From: Cyclobacteriaceae bacterium
GTDB taxonomy: Bacteria > Bacteroidota > Bacteroidia > Cytophagales > Cyclobacteriaceae
Length of the DNA stretch: 64,000 nucleotides
NCBI GenBank assembly: GCA_026003355.1
Contig: BPHC01000001.1
Coordinates: 372,001 to 436,000 of the forward strand
Reading direction: 5' to 3'
Each line of letters begins with the position of its first letter. Within the stretch, counting starts at the first letter, position 1. A model generated the notes under the pieces. The model was not told where the DNA came from and ran no database searches. It saw nothing but the letters and a program-made list of their open reading frames with translations. A program made the translations under genes and the position numbers. This document shows, piece by piece, positions 28,115-38,212 of this stretch.

Positions 28115-28969
28115 ATGGCATTTAAACAAATTTTTCACCTCAGCAGACTTCCACGCGAAGTCCGAAAACAGGTAATCGGTCATTATGTAAATAAAATTTT
28201 GGGGAAGCCCGGAAGCACACTGCAGAAAACTTCCAAAAATATCCTTAAACTGGCGGGTGGCCTTCCGGAATTTGAAATTGAAGAATTCTCCGAACAGCAT
28301 GTGGTTATCAAACTTTTAACCAAACAACCTGTACATATCCATGCCCGCCCCTATCCCAGCAGCGACCTTTTTACACTCAAAGAAGTTTGGGCAAACCATG
28401 AGTATGAGCCCGCTGTTCAACTGCTATGCAGGCAAAACACAACCGATCCTTTAATTGTCGATGCAGGCAGCAATGCTGGTTATTCGGCATTGTATTTTGC
28501 TACCTATGTGCCCAATGCCCGGATAATTTGCATAGAGCCCGATGCCGAGAATTTCAACATCCTTAAAACAAACCTGTCGGCTAACCACATTATGCCTGCA
28601 AAGCTCATTCAGGGCGCGTTGTATCCCCGTTCGAGCCGGCTGGAAATTAAATCAGATTACAGGGGCGGAACCCATGCTTCCTATTATGTGGCAGAACAAC
28701 CCGAAGGCTCCATACAGGGATATACCTTTCAGGATATCGTAAAAGAATTTGCAAATCCGGTTGATCTGCTGAAGGTAGATATTGAAGGGGCCGAAAGTTT
28801 GTTGTTTGAAGACCCTGCGATAGCCTTTCCTATACTTGAACGCCTCCAAGCCATAGCCATTGAAATTCACGATGAAAAAGCCAATCGAACCAGGATACTG
28901 GAAAACCTGAAGAAGAGCGGCTTTTTAGTTTTTACGCGTGGCGAAACCACCTTTGGCCACAGGCGCTAA
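28115..28969 (+). CDS. FkbM family methyltransferase
   Basis: A 284-residue protein. The SAM-binding motif I is IVDAGSNAGYSALYFA, the acidic loop is CIEPDAENF, and LLKVDIEGAE is the FkbM signature. An N-terminal extension of about 95 residues precedes the domain. Such enzymes O-methylate sugars or lipids; here it may cap or modify the glycan made by the neighbouring transferases. It ends tail to tail with the minus-strand gene at 28966, sharing bases. Confidence 0.85.
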   Translation: MAFKQIFHLSRLPREVRKQVIGHYVNKILGKPGSTLQKTSKNILKLAGGLPEFEIEEFSEQHVVIKLLTKQPVHIHARPYPSSDLFTLKEVWANHEYEPAVQLLCRQNTTDPLIVDAGSNAGYSALYFATYVPNARIICIEPDAENFNILKTNLSANHIMPAKLIQGALYPRSSRLEIKSDYRGGTHASYYVAEQPEGSIQGYTFQDIVKEFANPVDLLKVDIEGAESLLFEDPAIAFPILERLQAIAIEIHDEKANRTRILENLKKSGFLVFTRGETTFGHRR

Positions 28970-29835
28970 CGCAGCAGTTTATAATTTCTGTATTCAAAGG
29001 GATGCCATCCTGTATATCGGGCTACCGTGCGTTTAAAACGATCTTTGAGAGAGGCGTACTGCAGGGAAAGGTTGGGTTTAAAGTCCCAGTTTTTGCGGGC
29101 AATCCGATCCAGCATAACCGCCGGATGGGTACCTTCAAAAGGCTTTACCGGTTCACGCAGCAGTTCATAACTAAAGTTTTCAGGAACACTGCTGCCGTCA
29201 TCAGTCGCGTTGTACAGCCGCGCGCTGGAGCGCTGCTTGGCTTTCATGGCCTCGGGATCTCTTACGTGGCCATAGTGGTATATCCAGGCATTAATAAGCT
29301 TTACTGCCAGTTTTCGGTTGGGCATCTTCCTAAATCCCTGTGCATCGCGGTAGCTAAAAATATCTTTCCGGTTCCGTATAATGCGGATCTCCCTCCGGTA
29401 CCAGGAGTGTTTAACACCCACATAGTCGTATGAGCCAAAAAAATGCAGATAGTTGAACAACAAGCCTTCAACCTCAGGCTTATAAAGCCATTGCTCCATA
29501 CCCTGTTTTACTACGGGCAAATATTTTTCGTGCAAAACCTCATCACCCTGAATATAAAAAGCCCAGTCGTATTCCGGCGGAATGGCCCTGAAAGCTTTAT
29601 TGGTTTCATCGGCAAAAACGCGACCACCTGTACGCAGCGATTCATCCCAAACGGTTTCAATTACTTCAATTTTGGCGGGGTCGATGGTTCGTGCAACTTC
29701 AGTCGTTTCATCATCCGATTTTCCCACGGCCAGAATAAACTTATCGCATACCGGCAACACCGACCGGATGGCTTCTGCGAAAGGGTAATCAAACTTTACC
29801 CCGTTTCGAACAAATGAAAAACCGCAGACCTTCAT
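28966..29835 (-). CDS. Glycosyltransferase-like protein (GT2-related)
   Basis: A 289-residue protein. The N-terminus KVCGFSFVRNGVKFDYPF, then ILAVGKSDDETTEVA and AFYIQGDEVLHE (DxE-type metal site) resemble the GT2-like proteins found in surface glycan clusters. It has no membrane helix. It is the last gene of a minus-strand operon after ppa and a family 4 glycosyltransferase. Confidence 0.75.
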   Translation of the reverse strand: MKVCGFSFVRNGVKFDYPFAEAIRSVLPVCDKFILAVGKSDDETTEVARTIDPAKIEVIETVWDESLRTGGRVFADETNKAFRAIPPEYDWAFYIQGDEVLHEKYLPVVKQGMEQWLYKPEVEGLLFNYLHFFGSYDYVGVKHSWYRREIRIIRNRKDIFSYRDAQGFRKMPNRKLAVKLINAWIYHYGHVRDPEAMKAKQRSSARLYNATDDGSSVPENFSYELLREPVKPFEGTHPAVMLDRIARKNWDFKPNLSLQYASLKDRFKRTVARYTGWHPFEYRNYKLLR

Positions 29836-29845
29836 ACTGTAATCT

Positions 29846-30976
29846 TTACTGGTTAAGTAACTCAGAATAAATGTTCATAAGTTCACGGGCAATGTTTTCC
29901 GGTTTGAACCGGTTAATATACTGCTGCGAGTTGCGAACCATCTGCTGCCTTAAATTTTCATTATTCAGCACAGTAGAAATGGCCTCGGCCCAGGCCACTG
30001 CATCGGCTGGCGAAACATACATGGTGTCTGGTCCACCGGCCTCGGCAAAGCACGACCCGGTTGAGCTTATAACCGGCACACCCGAACCAATACCCTCAAT
30101 TACAGGTATGCCAAACCCTTCGAATACCGATGGATAAAGAAACACTGCCGCACCCTGGTAAATGGCCGGAAGGTGTGCAAAAGCCACCTTGTCGCGAATA
30201 AGCACCAGATGTCTAACGTTCAATTCTTCTGCTCTTTTCAAAACTTGACCGGCATAGGCAGTTTGCCTGCCCACCAGCACCAGGGGCATCCGCACGGGAG
30301 GCGAAAGCCTTGACAGGGCTTCGACCAGAATGCCGGCATTTTTGCGGGGTTCGATGGTACCCACACATAATAGGTAGTTTGCCGGAAGGTTGTACAACTG
30401 GCGTACCTCCTCCAGTCGGGAAGGACTTTGCTTTGCCGAAAACTGCGGATGGAAGCCCTGGTAAACCACCGATATCTTATCGGGATCGATATGGAGAAAG
30501 GCCTGCAGATCCTGTGCTGTTTGCCGGCTTATGGCAACGATGCGATGGGCCCGGGCACAGGCGCTTTTGAGTTTCTTTTTGTAGATCAGTACATCCAGCG
30601 GGTTGTAGTACTGCGGGTAGCGGTAAAAAATCAGGTCGTGAACGGTAACTATTTTCTTTACCTTTTCCGGAAGAAAATATGGCAACTCCTGGCTCAGGCC
30701 GTGGTATATATCCAGACCGGAAGCGCCTTTACTGAATGACATACCCACCGACCGCCACAGCGGATGAAGTTTTTTCATAATACCCCCGGGGGCCACTACA
30801 TGGTAAGGTGCCGAAAGAAAAGGTTGTGTATCGGGGTTTAATTTTATGGATGGTGTAAAAAGATAATATTGGTTTTGAGGAAAATGTTCTTTCAATGCCT
30901 GTACCACAAACCGGCTGTAGTTACCCAGTCCGGTAAAATTTCTGAACAGGCGCTTGGCATCGAACCCTATTGTCAT
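29846..30976 (-). CDS. Family 4 glycosyltransferase
   Basis: A 376-residue GT-B enzyme. It shows the N-terminal acceptor domain with [14 protein letters not shown], a [10 protein letters not shown] segment, and the C-terminal nucleotide-sugar domain with [10 protein letters not shown] and the EX7E motif in [15 protein letters not shown]. It probably acts in lipopolysaccharide or exopolysaccharide synthesis. Its start overlaps the ppa stop by four bases, so the two are coupled. Confidence 0.9.
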   Translation of the reverse strand: MTIGFDAKRLFRNFTGLGNYSRFVVQALKEHFPQNQYYLFTPSIKLNPDTQPFLSAPYHVVAPGGIMKKLHPLWRSVGMSFSKGASGLDIYHGLSQELPYFLPEKVKKIVTVHDLIFYRYPQYYNPLDVLIYKKKLKSACARAHRIVAISRQTAQDLQAFLHIDPDKISVVYQGFHPQFSAKQSPSRLEEVRQLYNLPANYLLCVGTIEPRKNAGILVEALSRLSPPVRMPLVLVGRQTAYAGQVLKRAEELNVRHLVLIRDKVAFAHLPAIYQGAAVFLYPSVFEGFGIPVIEGIGSGVPVISSTGSCFAEAGGPDTMYVSPADAVAWAEAISTVLNNENLRQQMVRNSQQYINRFKPENIARELMNIYSELLNQ

Positions 30977-31521
30977 GAATGAACGGCAGAACCAAAAGTC
31001 TGGCGGTAGTACAAAAGACTTTGCTCAACAACCTGATGTGCCTCAGCCCGGGGTAAAAAGTCGTTAACAATCACTTTCCGGTTCTCCAGTGTTTTATAAT
31101 TTTCAAAAAAATGCTTTAACTCGGTATTGAAGTAAGGCGGCAGTTGGGTAATATCGGTAATGTGGTTTACGCTGGCGTCATCTTCGGCAACGGCAATGAT
31201 TTTGTCATCATTTTCACCGCGGTCAATCATGCGCATCAACCCGATAACCCTGCACGGTATAATGCACAACGGAACAACCGAAACCTGGGTAAGCACAACG
31301 ATATCGAGCGGATCGTTGTCTGCTCCCAGCGTACGCGGAATGAATCCATAGTTAAGGGGATAGTACATGGAGGCATAAATTACGCGGTCGAGTTTAATCA
31401 AACCACTCTCTTTGTCTACCTCGTATTTGGCCCGTGAACCCCGCGGTATTTCAATTACCGCGTTGAGTTGCCCGGGTGGATTTTTTCCGGTGCTAAGTTC
31501 ATGCCAGGGATGGGATACCAT
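30973..31521 (-). CDS. ppa: Inorganic pyrophosphatase (family I)
   Basis: A 182-residue soluble enzyme. It has [24 protein letters not shown], and the metal-binding aspartates in [10 protein letters not shown]. It hydrolyses the pyrophosphate made in biosynthesis. The start is ATG 31521 (MVSHPWHEL), ten residues inside the open frame. Coupling with a glycosyltransferase gene is unusual but may be incidental. Confidence 0.93.
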   Translation of the reverse strand: MVSHPWHELSTGKNPPGQLNAVIEIPRGSRAKYEVDKESGLIKLDRVIYASMYYPLNYGFIPRTLGADNDPLDIVVLTQVSVVPLCIIPCRVIGLMRMIDRGENDDKIIAVAEDDASVNHITDITQLPPYFNTELKHFFENYKTLENRKVIVNDFLPRAEAHQVVEQSLLYYRQTFGSAVHS

Positions 31522-31605
31522 TGCGCTAAGTTTGAGACTTTGTACCCTCAAAAGTACAGGTAATTTTCAACATGGGGGCAATAGCCAAAGGTATGCGGCC
31601 CTGTT

Positions 31606-32973
31606 TTACGATCCGGCGGTCTTTTTTTCTTCTTTGGGTTCTGCCTTCCTTATTTTGTCACCGTCTTTAAGCCTTTTCGAAACCACCAGAAAAGGACCGG
31701 TAACTACTTCAGTGCTGTCGGTTATGCCTTCGGTAATTTCAATGAAGTCGTAATCGCTAATTCCGGTTTTTACTTCCTTCATTTTGGCTACACCGTTTTC
31801 GTTAACAAACACCACCACCTTGCTCTCTTCTTTGCGCGGCTGGGCAGCCGGGGTATTGGAGGCAGGGTTTGCCGGGGTACCCTGCGGTTTATTTTTTTCT
31901 TCTGCGCGGGTGGTTACGGCTGCCAGGGGTACGGCAAGCACATTTTCCTTGCGGGTGGTTATGATTTCAACGCTGGCGGTCATGCCCGGCCTGAAAGGAA
32001 ATTTTCTGCCCTCAGCAATAAGGTCCTGGTATGATTGGCTTAGCAATAAAATGCGCACTTCAAATTCGGTTATGGCATCGGCTGACACTTTATCTTTGGC
32101 GGTGTTGGCAATGTGGGTTACAATTCCTCTGAATTTCCTGCCGGTGTTTGCGTAGGCATCCACGTCCACGATGGCCGAGTCGCCAATGTGTACGCGCACA
32201 ATATCGTTTTCATTTACATTAACGCGAACTTCCATTTTGCTCAGGTCGGCAATGCGCATCATTTCCGTGCCCTGCATTTGTGCGGTACCTACAACTCGTT
32301 CGCCCTTCTTCACATTCAATTTTGAAATTACCCCATCCATTGGTGCCGCCACACTGGTAAGACGCACATTTTCGCGGGCTTCGTTTACCGTGGCTTCGCT
32401 GCTGCGCACGGTGTATTTGGCTGCTTCAACCTGCTGGCGGGCCGATTTAAGATCGTTCTCGGCTACTTTAAAGTTTTGCTCGGCCAGTTGCCATTCGGCT
32501 TCAGAAATCACTTTTTCATTCCATAGTTTTTTCTGGCGTTCATATTCCTGCCTGGCTCTTTCAAAGGTAGCCTGCGAGCGGGCAAGGGCTGCTTCGGCGG
32601 CCACCAGATTGGCGCGTTGCTGGTTTAGCGAGGCCTCTGCCCGTTCCAGTTGCGATAACCAGGTGTCGGGCCGGATTTTAACCAACAGCTGCCCGCGTTT
32701 TACCGAATCGCCATCTTCTACCAGCAATTCGCGTATTTCGCCCGAAACTTCAGGAGCAAGTTTAACTTCGGTTACAGGTTGCACCGTGCCCGAAGCACTT
32801 ACTTTTTCAACAATTGTTACGCGCGAGGCCCGGGCCAGTTCCACTTCCAGATCGCGCGGTTTACCGATCCATCCTGCCGATTTTCCAATGATCAGGAATA
32901 GCAGCAGTGCCACCACTGCTCCTATTAAATAATACAATAGCTTGTTATTGGATTTTTTCCGTGTCTTTGTCAT
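31606..32973 (-). CDS. Periplasmic adaptor subunit of an efflux pump (HlyD/MacA-like)
   Basis: A 455-residue membrane fusion protein: one N-terminal membrane helix (about 12-33), a lipoyl-like half (VKLAPEVSGEIRELLVEDGD), a long coiled-coil hairpin rich in Ala/Gln/Glu (about 95-200), the second lipoyl half (APMDGVISKLNVKKGERV) and beta-barrel domains. A Pro/Ala/Gln-rich insert lies near residue 375. It follows a TolC-like gene on the same strand with a gap of 28 bases. The inner-membrane pump (MacB or RND) that completes such systems is not in the window. Start ATG 32973 is chosen because upstream codons overlap the TolC gene. Confidence 0.88.
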   Translation of the reverse strand: MTKTRKKSNNKLLYYLIGAVVALLLFLIIGKSAGWIGKPRDLEVELARASRVTIVEKVSASGTVQPVTEVKLAPEVSGEIRELLVEDGDSVKRGQLLVKIRPDTWLSQLERAEASLNQQRANLVAAEAALARSQATFERARQEYERQKKLWNEKVISEAEWQLAEQNFKVAENDLKSARQQVEAAKYTVRSSEATVNEARENVRLTSVAAPMDGVISKLNVKKGERVVGTAQMQGTEMMRIADLSKMEVRVNVNENDIVRVHIGDSAIVDVDAYANTGRKFRGIVTHIANTAKDKVSADAITEFEVRILLLSQSYQDLIAEGRKFPFRPGMTASVEIITTRKENVLAVPLAAVTTRAEEKNKPQGTPANPASNTPAAQPRKEESKVVVFVNENGVAKMKEVKTGISDYDFIEITEGITDSTEVVTGPFLVVSKRLKDGDKIRKAEPKEEKKTAGS

Positions 32974-33001
32974 ACTGTTTACAAAAATTAAAATGAGTGA
33001 A

Positions 33002-34438
33002 TTAAAACTCCAGCGGAAGTCCCTGATAAAAGTCGAGAACTTTTTTTCTGAAGATAAAGTCGTAGCGGGCGCGCAGCATATCCGATTGCGCCTGGTACAG
33101 GTCATTTTCAGCTACCTGGTATTCCACATAATTGGCTGCGCCCAGCTCAAAGCGTTGTTTGGTCATACGGTATGCTTCTTCGCGTGCCTTAACCTGTTTG
33201 CGGGCCGACTCATAGGTTTTAGCTGCAGCCACAGCATCGTTATAAGCAGTTTCTACCGACTGCCGCAGCTGGTTTTCTCTTTCCAGAAAAGTTATGTCGG
33301 CCAGCTCGCGGTTTATGGCTGCACGTTGCACTGCCGAACGTGCCGAAAAGCCATTGAACAACGGGATGGTAAGGTTAAAGCCTAACCCCTTACCGAGGTT
33401 GTTTTTAAACTGATCGCTGTAATCCATGGTACGAAAAGTGTATTGCGGCACTACCTGATCGGTGTATACCCTTTCGGAAGGGTTGCTCTGAAGGTATCCT
33501 ATTTCTACCGGTACGATATTAGTGCCCTCCAGAAAAGCTTCTTTGCGTGCTGTTGAATAAAGCGTAGTGATATTGCCGTTTAAACTTAGCCTGGGATAAT
33601 AATTTCCTCTGGCCGAGCGCAGGGCATACATGGCGCTGCGTTGCCGAAGGCGTGCAGCCTGTATTTCGGGCATTAGCGCCATGGCCGATTCGAATATCTC
33701 TTCTGACGTGCGGGTAATTACCGGTTCGGCATCAATGTCTGGGGGCACATTGGCCACTTCGAGCGGCTGTGAGGCCGGAAATTGCAGGGCCTGCTTGAGC
33801 TGAAGCAGCGACAGGTTGTAGGCATTCTCGCGCTGCACCACCGTAAGCTCGTTGGTTGCCAGCTGGGCTTCCAGGTTCAGCACATCGGCCTGCGGCACCG
33901 AGCCTGCCAGGGCCATTTTGCGTGTGCGTTCAAGCTGCTCGCGCGTAGAGGCTACCTGCAGTTGCGCCACGTGCATAAGCTCTTTGTTGAAAACCACGTT
34001 CAGGTATAGTGTAATCACATTCAGTATGACATCGTTGCGGGCTTTTATCAGATCCTGGTTCAGGGCTTCCAGCTCCGTTTCGTTTTGCTTCATGGCGTAA
34101 AACAGCCTGAAGCCATTCCACAACAACCACGAGCTGCTTGCAGAGGCGTTGGTAGAGTTAATGCGCTCTTCCACGAACTGGTTACTTACGGGGTCAATAT
34201 TGCGGCCCCAGCTAAAGCCATAGTTAACCGAGGCGTTGGCGGTGGGCAGCATGCTCATTTTGGATTGCAGATAGTTTACCTCACCGGTGCGTACACCGTA
34301 AACACTTCGCTTTATGGTGAGGTTGCTGCTTACCGCATGGTCAATAAGCTCGCGCAGGGTCCATACCTTCTTCGCGTCCTGCGCCAGAACAGACGCACAA
34401 AGCAAAAGCATCAGGGCAAAAAATCCGTTCTTTATCAT
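33002..34438 (-). CDS. TolC family outer membrane efflux protein
   Basis: A 478-residue protein with a signal peptide ending at VLAQ. It has the duplicated TolC architecture of long helices, with ELIDHAVSSNLTIKRS, the ALAGSVPQADVLNLEAQLA segment and the second-half FELGAANYVEYQVAENDLYQAQSD. It would form the outer membrane duct for the adaptor encoded next. It is 10 bases downstream of sdaAB. Confidence 0.9.
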   Translation of the reverse strand: MIKNGFFALMLLLCASVLAQDAKKVWTLRELIDHAVSSNLTIKRSVYGVRTGEVNYLQSKMSMLPTANASVNYGFSWGRNIDPVSNQFVEERINSTNASASSSWLLWNGFRLFYAMKQNETELEALNQDLIKARNDVILNVITLYLNVVFNKELMHVAQLQVASTREQLERTRKMALAGSVPQADVLNLEAQLATNELTVVQRENAYNLSLLQLKQALQFPASQPLEVANVPPDIDAEPVITRTSEEIFESAMALMPEIQAARLRQRSAMYALRSARGNYYPRLSLNGNITTLYSTARKEAFLEGTNIVPVEIGYLQSNPSERVYTDQVVPQYTFRTMDYSDQFKNNLGKGLGFNLTIPLFNGFSARSAVQRAAINRELADITFLERENQLRQSVETAYNDAVAAAKTYESARKQVKAREEAYRMTKQRFELGAANYVEYQVAENDLYQAQSDMLRARYDFIFRKKVLDFYQGLPLEF

Positions 34439-34448
34439 ATTGGTTTAC

Positions 34449-35123
34449 TTATTCTATGGTTGGCAAATAAATCACTTCACGAACCCACGATAAACTTTGC
34501 AAATAACTTTGGGTAAGAGGCTTTATACCCGAATCCATTTCAAAAACCAGACATGCCAGGTCGTTTTTACCTTTACGGCTAACCGACATGGTGGCTATGT
34601 TGCAGTCATCGTGGGCAATTACATCGGCAATAAATGCTACGCTTCCCTTTACATCATCGGCATAAATAATTAAAGTGTGAAGGCTGGTGCTGAAATCGGC
34701 TTTAAAGCCATTTACTTCTGCAATGTTTATAAGCCCTCCGCCACGGCTTTCAGCCAGCACTTCTAGTTCGCGGCTGTCTTTTTTCAGTTTCAGCCTTATG
34801 GTGTTGGGATGAAAGGTTGAGGCATTGGCTACCGATTTAAACGTATACACCAAACCCGCATCCTTTGCCAGCGCAAGGGCATCTTTAATGCGGGTATCAT
34901 CAGTTGCAAATCCCAGCAAACCACCAATCACAGCTCTGTCGCTGCCATGTCCTTCGTAGGTGCGGGCAAAGGAGTTGTAAAAGGTAATTTCGGCCCGCTC
35001 AGGTATGCTGCCCAGCAATTTCATGGCGGTGCGCCCGATGCGGGCTACCCCGGCCGTATGCGAACTGGAGGGACCAATCATTACCGGGCCAATCATATCG
35101 AACACACTGCTCTTTTCGTGCAT
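34449..35123 (-). CDS. sdaAB: L-serine dehydratase, iron-sulfur type, beta subunit
   Basis: A 224-residue protein. FDMIGPVMIGPSSSHTAG is the signature of the beta chain of the [4Fe-4S] serine ammonia-lyase, and the C-terminal part is an ACT domain (TLIIYADDVKGSVAFIADVIAHDDCNIATMS begins it). The alpha chain, which carries the cluster, is not in the window. The complex deaminates serine to pyruvate. ATG 35123 is preferred over 35159, whose extra residues are atypical. Confidence 0.9.
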   Translation of the reverse strand: MHEKSSVFDMIGPVMIGPSSSHTAGVARIGRTAMKLLGSIPERAEITFYNSFARTYEGHGSDRAVIGGLLGFATDDTRIKDALALAKDAGLVYTFKSVANASTFHPNTIRLKLKKDSRELEVLAESRGGGLINIAEVNGFKADFSTSLHTLIIYADDVKGSVAFIADVIAHDDCNIATMSVSRKGKNDLACLVFEMDSGIKPLTQSYLQSLSWVREVIYLPTIE

Positions 35124-35185
35124 ATTGCAAACGCCTCCATCAGTCGCAGTCCTGCCCAATTCGTTACAGTTGCCCGAATGATTAT

Positions 35186-35980
35186 TTAAACGGCAATGGG
35201 AGCTTTTATGGCAGGATGCGCCTGGTAATTCAGTATTTCAAAGTCTTCAAGACGATAATCAAAGATAGTGTCCGGTTTCCGTACAATTTGCAACCGGGGC
35301 AATGGATATGGCTTGCGGCTTAGCTGCAGGCGTGCTTGTTCAATGTGGTTGGTGTACAGATGTACATCACCGCCGGTCCATATAAATTCACCTGCTTCGT
35401 AACCGGTTTGTTGCGCCACCATGTGGGTAAGCAGGGCATAACTGGCGATGTTAAAAGGCACACCCAGGAAAAAATCAGCCGATCGCTGATAGAGCTGGCA
35501 CGACAGCTTTCCGTTGGCCACATAAAACTGAAAGAGGGCATGGCAGGGCGGCAGGGCCATTTTGTCCACATCGGCCGGGTTCCAGGCCGTAACAATGTGT
35601 CTGCGCGAATCGGGATGGGTGCGAATTTGTTCAATTACCTGACTGATCTGGTCAATCGACCGGCCATCTGGCGCGGGCCAGGATCGCCATTGGTATCCGT
35701 ACACCGGCCCCAGATTGCCGTTGGCATCGGCCCATTCGTCCCAGATGGTCACGTTGTGATCGTGCAAAAATTTAATATTGGTGTCGCCCCGTAAAAACCA
35801 AAGCAGTTCTACAATAATAGACCGAATGTGCAGTTTTTTGGTGGTTACCAGCGGAAAGCCTTCCCGGAGGTTAAAGCGCATTTGCCGGCCAAATACCGAA
35901 AGTGTGCCGGTACCGGTACGGTCGGTTTTAGGTGTTCCGTTATCCAGAATGTCGCGCATCAGCTCCAGGTAGGGTTGCAT
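35186..35980 (-). CDS. thyA: Thymidylate synthase
   Basis: A 264-residue ThyA, the standard length. It has [25 protein letters not shown], the nucleophile in [12 protein letters not shown] and [18 protein letters not shown]. It makes dTMP from dUMP with methylene-tetrahydrofolate. The start is ATG 35980; twenty more codons upstream are open but atypical. It lies 62 bases before sdaAB, and a strong terminator separates it from the lipoprotein gene upstream. Confidence 0.95.
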   Translation of the reverse strand: MQPYLELMRDILDNGTPKTDRTGTGTLSVFGRQMRFNLREGFPLVTTKKLHIRSIIVELLWFLRGDTNIKFLHDHNVTIWDEWADANGNLGPVYGYQWRSWPAPDGRSIDQISQVIEQIRTHPDSRRHIVTAWNPADVDKMALPPCHALFQFYVANGKLSCQLYQRSADFFLGVPFNIASYALLTHMVAQQTGYEAGEFIWTGGDVHLYTNHIEQARLQLSRKPYPLPRLQIVRKPDTIFDYRLEDFEILNYQAHPAIKAPIAV

Positions 35981-36043
35981 GGCGGATGTTTTTATGCAAA
36001 GTAACGGATTTGGGCCCGGCCCCTGAACATTCTGATACAAAAA

Positions 36044-36074
36044 AAAATCGCCCGGCCTGAGACCGGGCGATTTT
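36044..36074. terminator. Bidirectional terminator before thyA
   Basis: AAAATCGCCCGG (36044-36055) pairs perfectly with CCGGGCGATTTT (36063-36074) around a seven-base loop, with extra A residues on the left. It ends the lipoprotein gene transcript on the minus strand. Confidence 0.88.
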
Positions 36075-36098
36075 CAACCAAACCCTAAACCTGATATG

Positions 36099-37007
36099 TT
36101 AGCCTCTGCGATCTACTTCAAAGGTGCGCGACTGGCCGTTAAAAGTTATGGTTACCGTGCGATCGCAGTCTCCGTCACCGTAATCTACCGTTATCACTTT
36201 TCCACTGGTTACATCGGTAAACTCCTTGATACCCGAAACTGCAATAGGGCAACCGCGCTTGTACACAAGGGGTTCAACAATTACCATGGTATAAGCTCTG
36301 CCCCTGCGGTTGGTGCCGGAAGCAGCCACTTCGCGGTCGGCACACTGGCTTACAACCAGCTGGTCATTAATGGGGTTGGAAGCCCTTTGCCATTCGCGAA
36401 CAAAACAATGTTCGCGGGTAGCTATAGTGCCATCAGGCCAGGTGGCTTTGCCACCCTCCAGTTGTATTTCGAATGCCGGAAAATTCTCAGTGCTTTCGCT
36501 GATATTCGTAAGCGTACGGATACCTTCCAATGCAATGTCGTTTATAGAGTATCCATCAAAAGTGGTTGTGATATACGATCCGGGAAGGAACCGCCTGCCG
36601 TTAAAGTTTACTATAATTTTTCCTTTCCTTACGTTGCCTAACGGACCGGTACAGCCATCGCCAAAGTCTATAACAATGGTACCGATGGGATGCTCGGGCG
36701 TAGACTCAGGGTCCATGGTTATGGTAACCACAAGGTTATCGCAGTTGCACCGCGGATCGTTGATGGTAATAACCCGTGGCTCACCGGAAACCCGGCCCCC
36801 GGCCGTGGCTGCATCCGACAGCATGGCCAGCCCGGCCAGGTCATCGGCATCTTCAAACGCATAATCAGAAATTACATCTTCGGCCACGTAGGCGGCCTCT
36901 TCCTGAAGGGGCTTCTCCTGCAGGTCGCAGGAACTGAAGGTTACAAGAAAAGCAGCTGCCACTATGGCAACAAGGCTTTTAGTCAAATAATGTGAACGCA
37001 TAATCAA
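36099..37007 (-). CDS. Lipoprotein of unknown function
   Basis: A 302-residue protein with a lipoprotein signal peptide (VTFSSC, lipidated Cys at about 27). The mature protein is beta-rich, with three repeats of a strand-turn pattern such as VVTITMDPEST, GTIVIDFGDGCTG, VITVDYGDGDCDRTVTITFNG, and has several conserved-looking Cys (RCNCDN, GDGCTG, GDCDR). No family was recognised. Starts at ATG 37007 or 37001. It is a single gene with its own terminator. Confidence 0.65.
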   Translation of the reverse strand: MIMRSHYLTKSLVAIVAAAFLVTFSSCDLQEKPLQEEAAYVAEDVISDYAFEDADDLAGLAMLSDAATAGGRVSGEPRVITINDPRCNCDNLVVTITMDPESTPEHPIGTIVIDFGDGCTGPLGNVRKGKIIVNFNGRRFLPGSYITTTFDGYSINDIALEGIRTLTNISESTENFPAFEIQLEGGKATWPDGTIATREHCFVREWQRASNPINDQLVVSQCADREVAASGTNRRGRAYTMVIVEPLVYKRGCPIAVSGIKEFTDVTSGKVITVDYGDGDCDRTVTITFNGQSRTFEVDRRG

Positions 37008-37123
37008 TTTTATGTTTTAAAATACGGCCATTTGACTGATTGTAACCCCCAGGGTTTAATGTAAGCGTATAATTTTTGGCAAAAATTTGTAGGTTGCTAA
37101 GATTAATTCAAACCCTTAAAACA

Positions 37124-37645
37124 ATGAAAAAACTATTCATTCTTTTCTGCAGCCTGGCAGTGGCTACCGTTTTGCATGCTCAGGTAATAAAAATCAACAT
37201 CCTGAGCCCTATAGTTCGTACGCTAAATGTGCAGTATGAACAGGCCCTTTCGGGCACCTCAAGTTTTCAGTTAGGGTTTTTCTATACCGGATATGAGGAA
37301 GATGGCGACCGCTTCAGCGGGTTTGGCATTACACCCGAATACCGGTTTTATCTTTCAGAAACCGAAGCACCCGAAGGGGTGTACATAGCGCCTTTTTTGC
37401 GTTATCAATCGCTGAAGCTGGAAGATGATTTTGGTAGTAAGGGCACCTATTCCGGCTTCGGAGGAGGTTTGATACTGGGAAAACAATGGATTTTCAAGGA
37501 AAAAGTGGTTTTGGATGTTTTTATAGGACCTTCGTACTCATCCGGCACCGTTAAAATTGAAAGCGGTTCGGGCGATAACCTGGGAGCCGATGTCTTCGAT
37601 GGCTTCGGCCTGCGAACCGGTTTATGTTTTGGATTAAGGTTATAA
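37124..37645 (+). CDS. Small outer membrane beta-barrel (DUF3575-like), paralog 1
   Basis: A 173-residue protein with a signal peptide ending at LHAQ. The mature part starts VIKINILSPIVRTLNVQYEQ and carries YRFYLSETEAPEGVYIAPFLRY, then alternating strands and a C-terminal LCFGLRL typical of barrels. It is paralogous to the next gene. Start ATG 37124 is chosen because upstream codons are not signal-like. A terminator follows. Confidence 0.72.
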   Translation: MKKLFILFCSLAVATVLHAQVIKINILSPIVRTLNVQYEQALSGTSSFQLGFFYTGYEEDGDRFSGFGITPEYRFYLSETEAPEGVYIAPFLRYQSLKLEDDFGSKGTYSGFGGGLILGKQWIFKEKVVLDVFIGPSYSSGTVKIESGSGDNLGADVFDGFGLRTGLCFGLRL

Positions 37646-37661
37646 TTTTTCCGCAAATTTC

Positions 37662-37686
37662 AAGCCCCTGTAAAGGGGCTTTTTTA
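37662..37686 (+). terminator. Terminator after the first barrel paralog
   Basis: AAGCCCC (37662-37668) pairs with GGGGCTT (37675-37681) around TGTAAA, followed by TTTTT. Confidence 0.85.
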
Positions 37687-37705
37687 TATTTTTTCAGTGA
37701 AAACA

Positions 37706-38212
37706 ATGAGAGCAGCAGTTATTCCGGCCTTGATATTGGGCGTAAGTGCCTACGCAGCCTTTGCCCAGCAGCAAGAGCAAATACCTGACTCTGCTTTTGG
37801 CGACTTTTCGCGGGCAAGGATTCTAAAAATAAACCTGCTGAGTCCAGTGGCTGAAGCCATTACACTGGCATACGAAAACGTGCTTACCCCCGAAAAAAGC
37901 ATTCAGCTAACCATAAGCGTATTCAGCGAAGGGCTGGTGGTTACACCGGAATACCGGTATTACCTCTCCGAAACCTATGCGCCTGAGGGTGTATATGTGG
38001 CACCGTATCTTCGTTATTATCAGTTTGAAAATGAAGGAATACTGGGTGGTGGCCTTGTGATTGGCCGGCAGGGATTCTATAAGAAGAAAATTACAATTGA
38101 TGGTTTTATAGGGCCATCCATAAACAGTGTTAACCCTTTTGAAGAATCCGGTGTTTTCTTTGGGGTGAGGGCGGGTATAACGATTGGAATTAATTTTAAA
38201 CGCAAAAAATGA
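37706..38212 (+). CDS. Small outer membrane beta-barrel (DUF3575-like), paralog 2
   Basis: A 168-residue protein with a signal peptide ending at FAQ. It shares RILKINLLSPVAEAITLAYE and YRYYLSETYAPEGVYVAPYLRY with the preceding gene, so the pair arose by duplication. It is shorter in the middle. ATG 37706 is used; a GTG at 37697 is possible. Its end overlaps the next start by four bases. Confidence 0.72.
   Translation: MRAAVIPALILGVSAYAAFAQQQEQIPDSAFGDFSRARILKINLLSPVAEAITLAYENVLTPEKSIQLTISVFSEGLVVTPEYRYYLSETYAPEGVYVAPYLRYYQFENEGILGGGLVIGRQGFYKKKITIDGFIGPSINSVNPFEESGVFFGVRAGITIGINFKRKK

Noticed and set aside
25338-30976. Complete lipopolysaccharide O-antigen locus
   Set aside because: No flippase, polymerase, ABC exporter or nucleotide-sugar synthesis genes; only transferases and a methyltransferase.
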